Shown here piece after piece: positions 11,081 through 11,525 of a DNA stretch of 11,525 nt. Made by a program: the position numbers and the translations under genes. Position 1 is the first letter of the stretch. The number at the start of each line of letters is the position of its first letter. Origin of the DNA: SVTX01 sp045638125 (lineage in GTDB: Bacteria > Bacillota > Clostridia > Oscillospirales > CAG-272); the NCBI GenBank assembly GCA_045638125.1, contig JAZUAS010000069.1, positions 1 through 11,525 of the forward strand, read 5' to 3'. The notes beneath the pieces were generated by a model that saw only the letters and a program-made list of their open reading frames with translations, ran no database searches and had not been told where the DNA came from.

Positions 11081-11525
11081 TTATTGATCTACAAAAACAC
11101 CCTCGCATACGTCGCCGTCATGGGAAATCAGCTTGACGGAACGGAATAGCCCGTGAAGCTTTTTGTCGGTTTTAACCCTTACCTCGATAAAGTCTGCGGT
11201 GTGACCGTGAGCGAATCCGCCCTCGCAGGTCTCGAAAAGAACCTCTACCGGTTTGTCCTCTGCGACCTTCTCGCCAAGAATTTCGGCTCGTATTTCTCGG
11301 CTGATCTGTGAAAGGATAGCTACTCGTTCCTTTTTAACGGCTTCGGGAATCTGTTCTTTCATGCTTGCCGCAACCGTGCCTTTTCTTTTGGAATAAGGGA
11401 AAACGTGTATCATCAAAAATCTTGCCTTGCGTGCGAACTCACAGCTCTCAAGGAAGTCCTCCTCGGTCTCACCGGGGAAGCCGCCGACGACGTCGGTAGC
11501 AAGTTTTACTTCGGGCATAGCATCG
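11081..11525 (-). CDS. mtaB: MtaB-like tRNA methylthiotransferase, C-terminal part only
   Basis: This is the last 147 or so residues of a radical-SAM methylthiotransferase; the 5' two-thirds lie beyond the right edge. The frame stays open to the edge (codons for Asp-Ala precede the Met at 11518), so that Met is internal. TDVVGGFPGETEEDFLES (residues 8-25 after it) is the late radical-SAM motif of the MiaB/RimO/MtaB group. HVFPYSKRKGTVAASM (38-53) matches MtaB (YqeV), which adds a methylthio group to N6-threonylcarbamoyladenosine at tRNA position 37. The final 60 residues correspond to the TRAM RNA-binding domain (VEVLFETCEGG through SVKLISHDGDVCEGVFVD). MiaB or RimO is less likely given the FPYSKR motif. 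The iron-sulphur cysteines are not in view. Confidence 0.85.
   Translation of the reverse strand, partial: DAMPEVKLATDVVGGFPGETEEDFLESCEFARKARFLMIHVFPYSKRKGTVAASMKEQIPEAVKKERVAILSQISREIRAEILGEKVAEDKPVEVLFETCEGGFAHGHTADFIEVRVKTDKKLHGLFRSVKLISHDGDVCEGVFVDQ

Overview
The window looks like a chromosomal segment of an uncultured, probably gut-associated, anaerobic member of the Clostridia (Bacillota). The evidence is the strong GGAGG ribosome-binding sites, consensus sigma-A promoters (TTGACA-N17-TATAAT), the rpsF-ssb-rpsR cluster, a rubrerythrin, a clostridial-type pentein-fold (DUF6873-like) protein and a clostridial-type lipoprotein sugar transporter. No phage, plasmid, IS transposase or CRISPR signal is visible. 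Most genes are ordinary housekeeping or carbohydrate-uptake genes.

Left end (1-490). The window opens on the last 20 bases of a tRNA gene, followed by its hairpin terminator. About 310 bp on, the tRNA 3' end, the terminator and some 30 bp of flank recur in diverged form. The 220 bp between the copies are GC-rich, full of hairpins, and contain two more tRNA T-arm-like copies. No gene is supported here, and this is the least explained part of the window.

Sugar-uptake locus (411-6734). A minus-strand operon (4388 to 491) encodes a double-ATPase subunit, a permease with an odd charged C-terminal tail, and a lipoprotein substrate-binding protein, in RbsA-RbsC-RbsB order, closed by a strong terminator. 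Divergent from it is an AraC-family regulator with a cupin sensor domain, presumably the local regulator. The roughly 300-bp AT-rich gap between them carries promoter signals, a 9-bp tandem repeat and a small palindrome. A terminator used from both sides separates the regulator from a second minus-strand unit, a FucU/RbsD-type sugar mutarotase followed by a YgjV-family membrane protein, which has its own promoter. Together these suggest import of a pentose or deoxyhexose such as ribose or fucose, but no kinase, isomerase or aldolase is present to fix the sugar.

Translation/replication cluster (6814-8167). A perfect-consensus promoter with a palindrome over its -35 drives rpsF-ssb-rpsR. A two-hairpin leader in front of rpsF is a candidate S6:S18 autoregulatory element. 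The operon ends in a classical terminator.

Right part (8169-11525). Two plus-strand genes follow, each with its own strong promoter: a DMT-family transporter and a rubrerythrin. A near-perfect 38-bp palindrome comes next, then three minus-strand genes: the DUF6873-like protein, rpmB (zinc-ribbon L28), and the 3' end of an mtaB-like tRNA methylthiotransferase that runs off the right edge.
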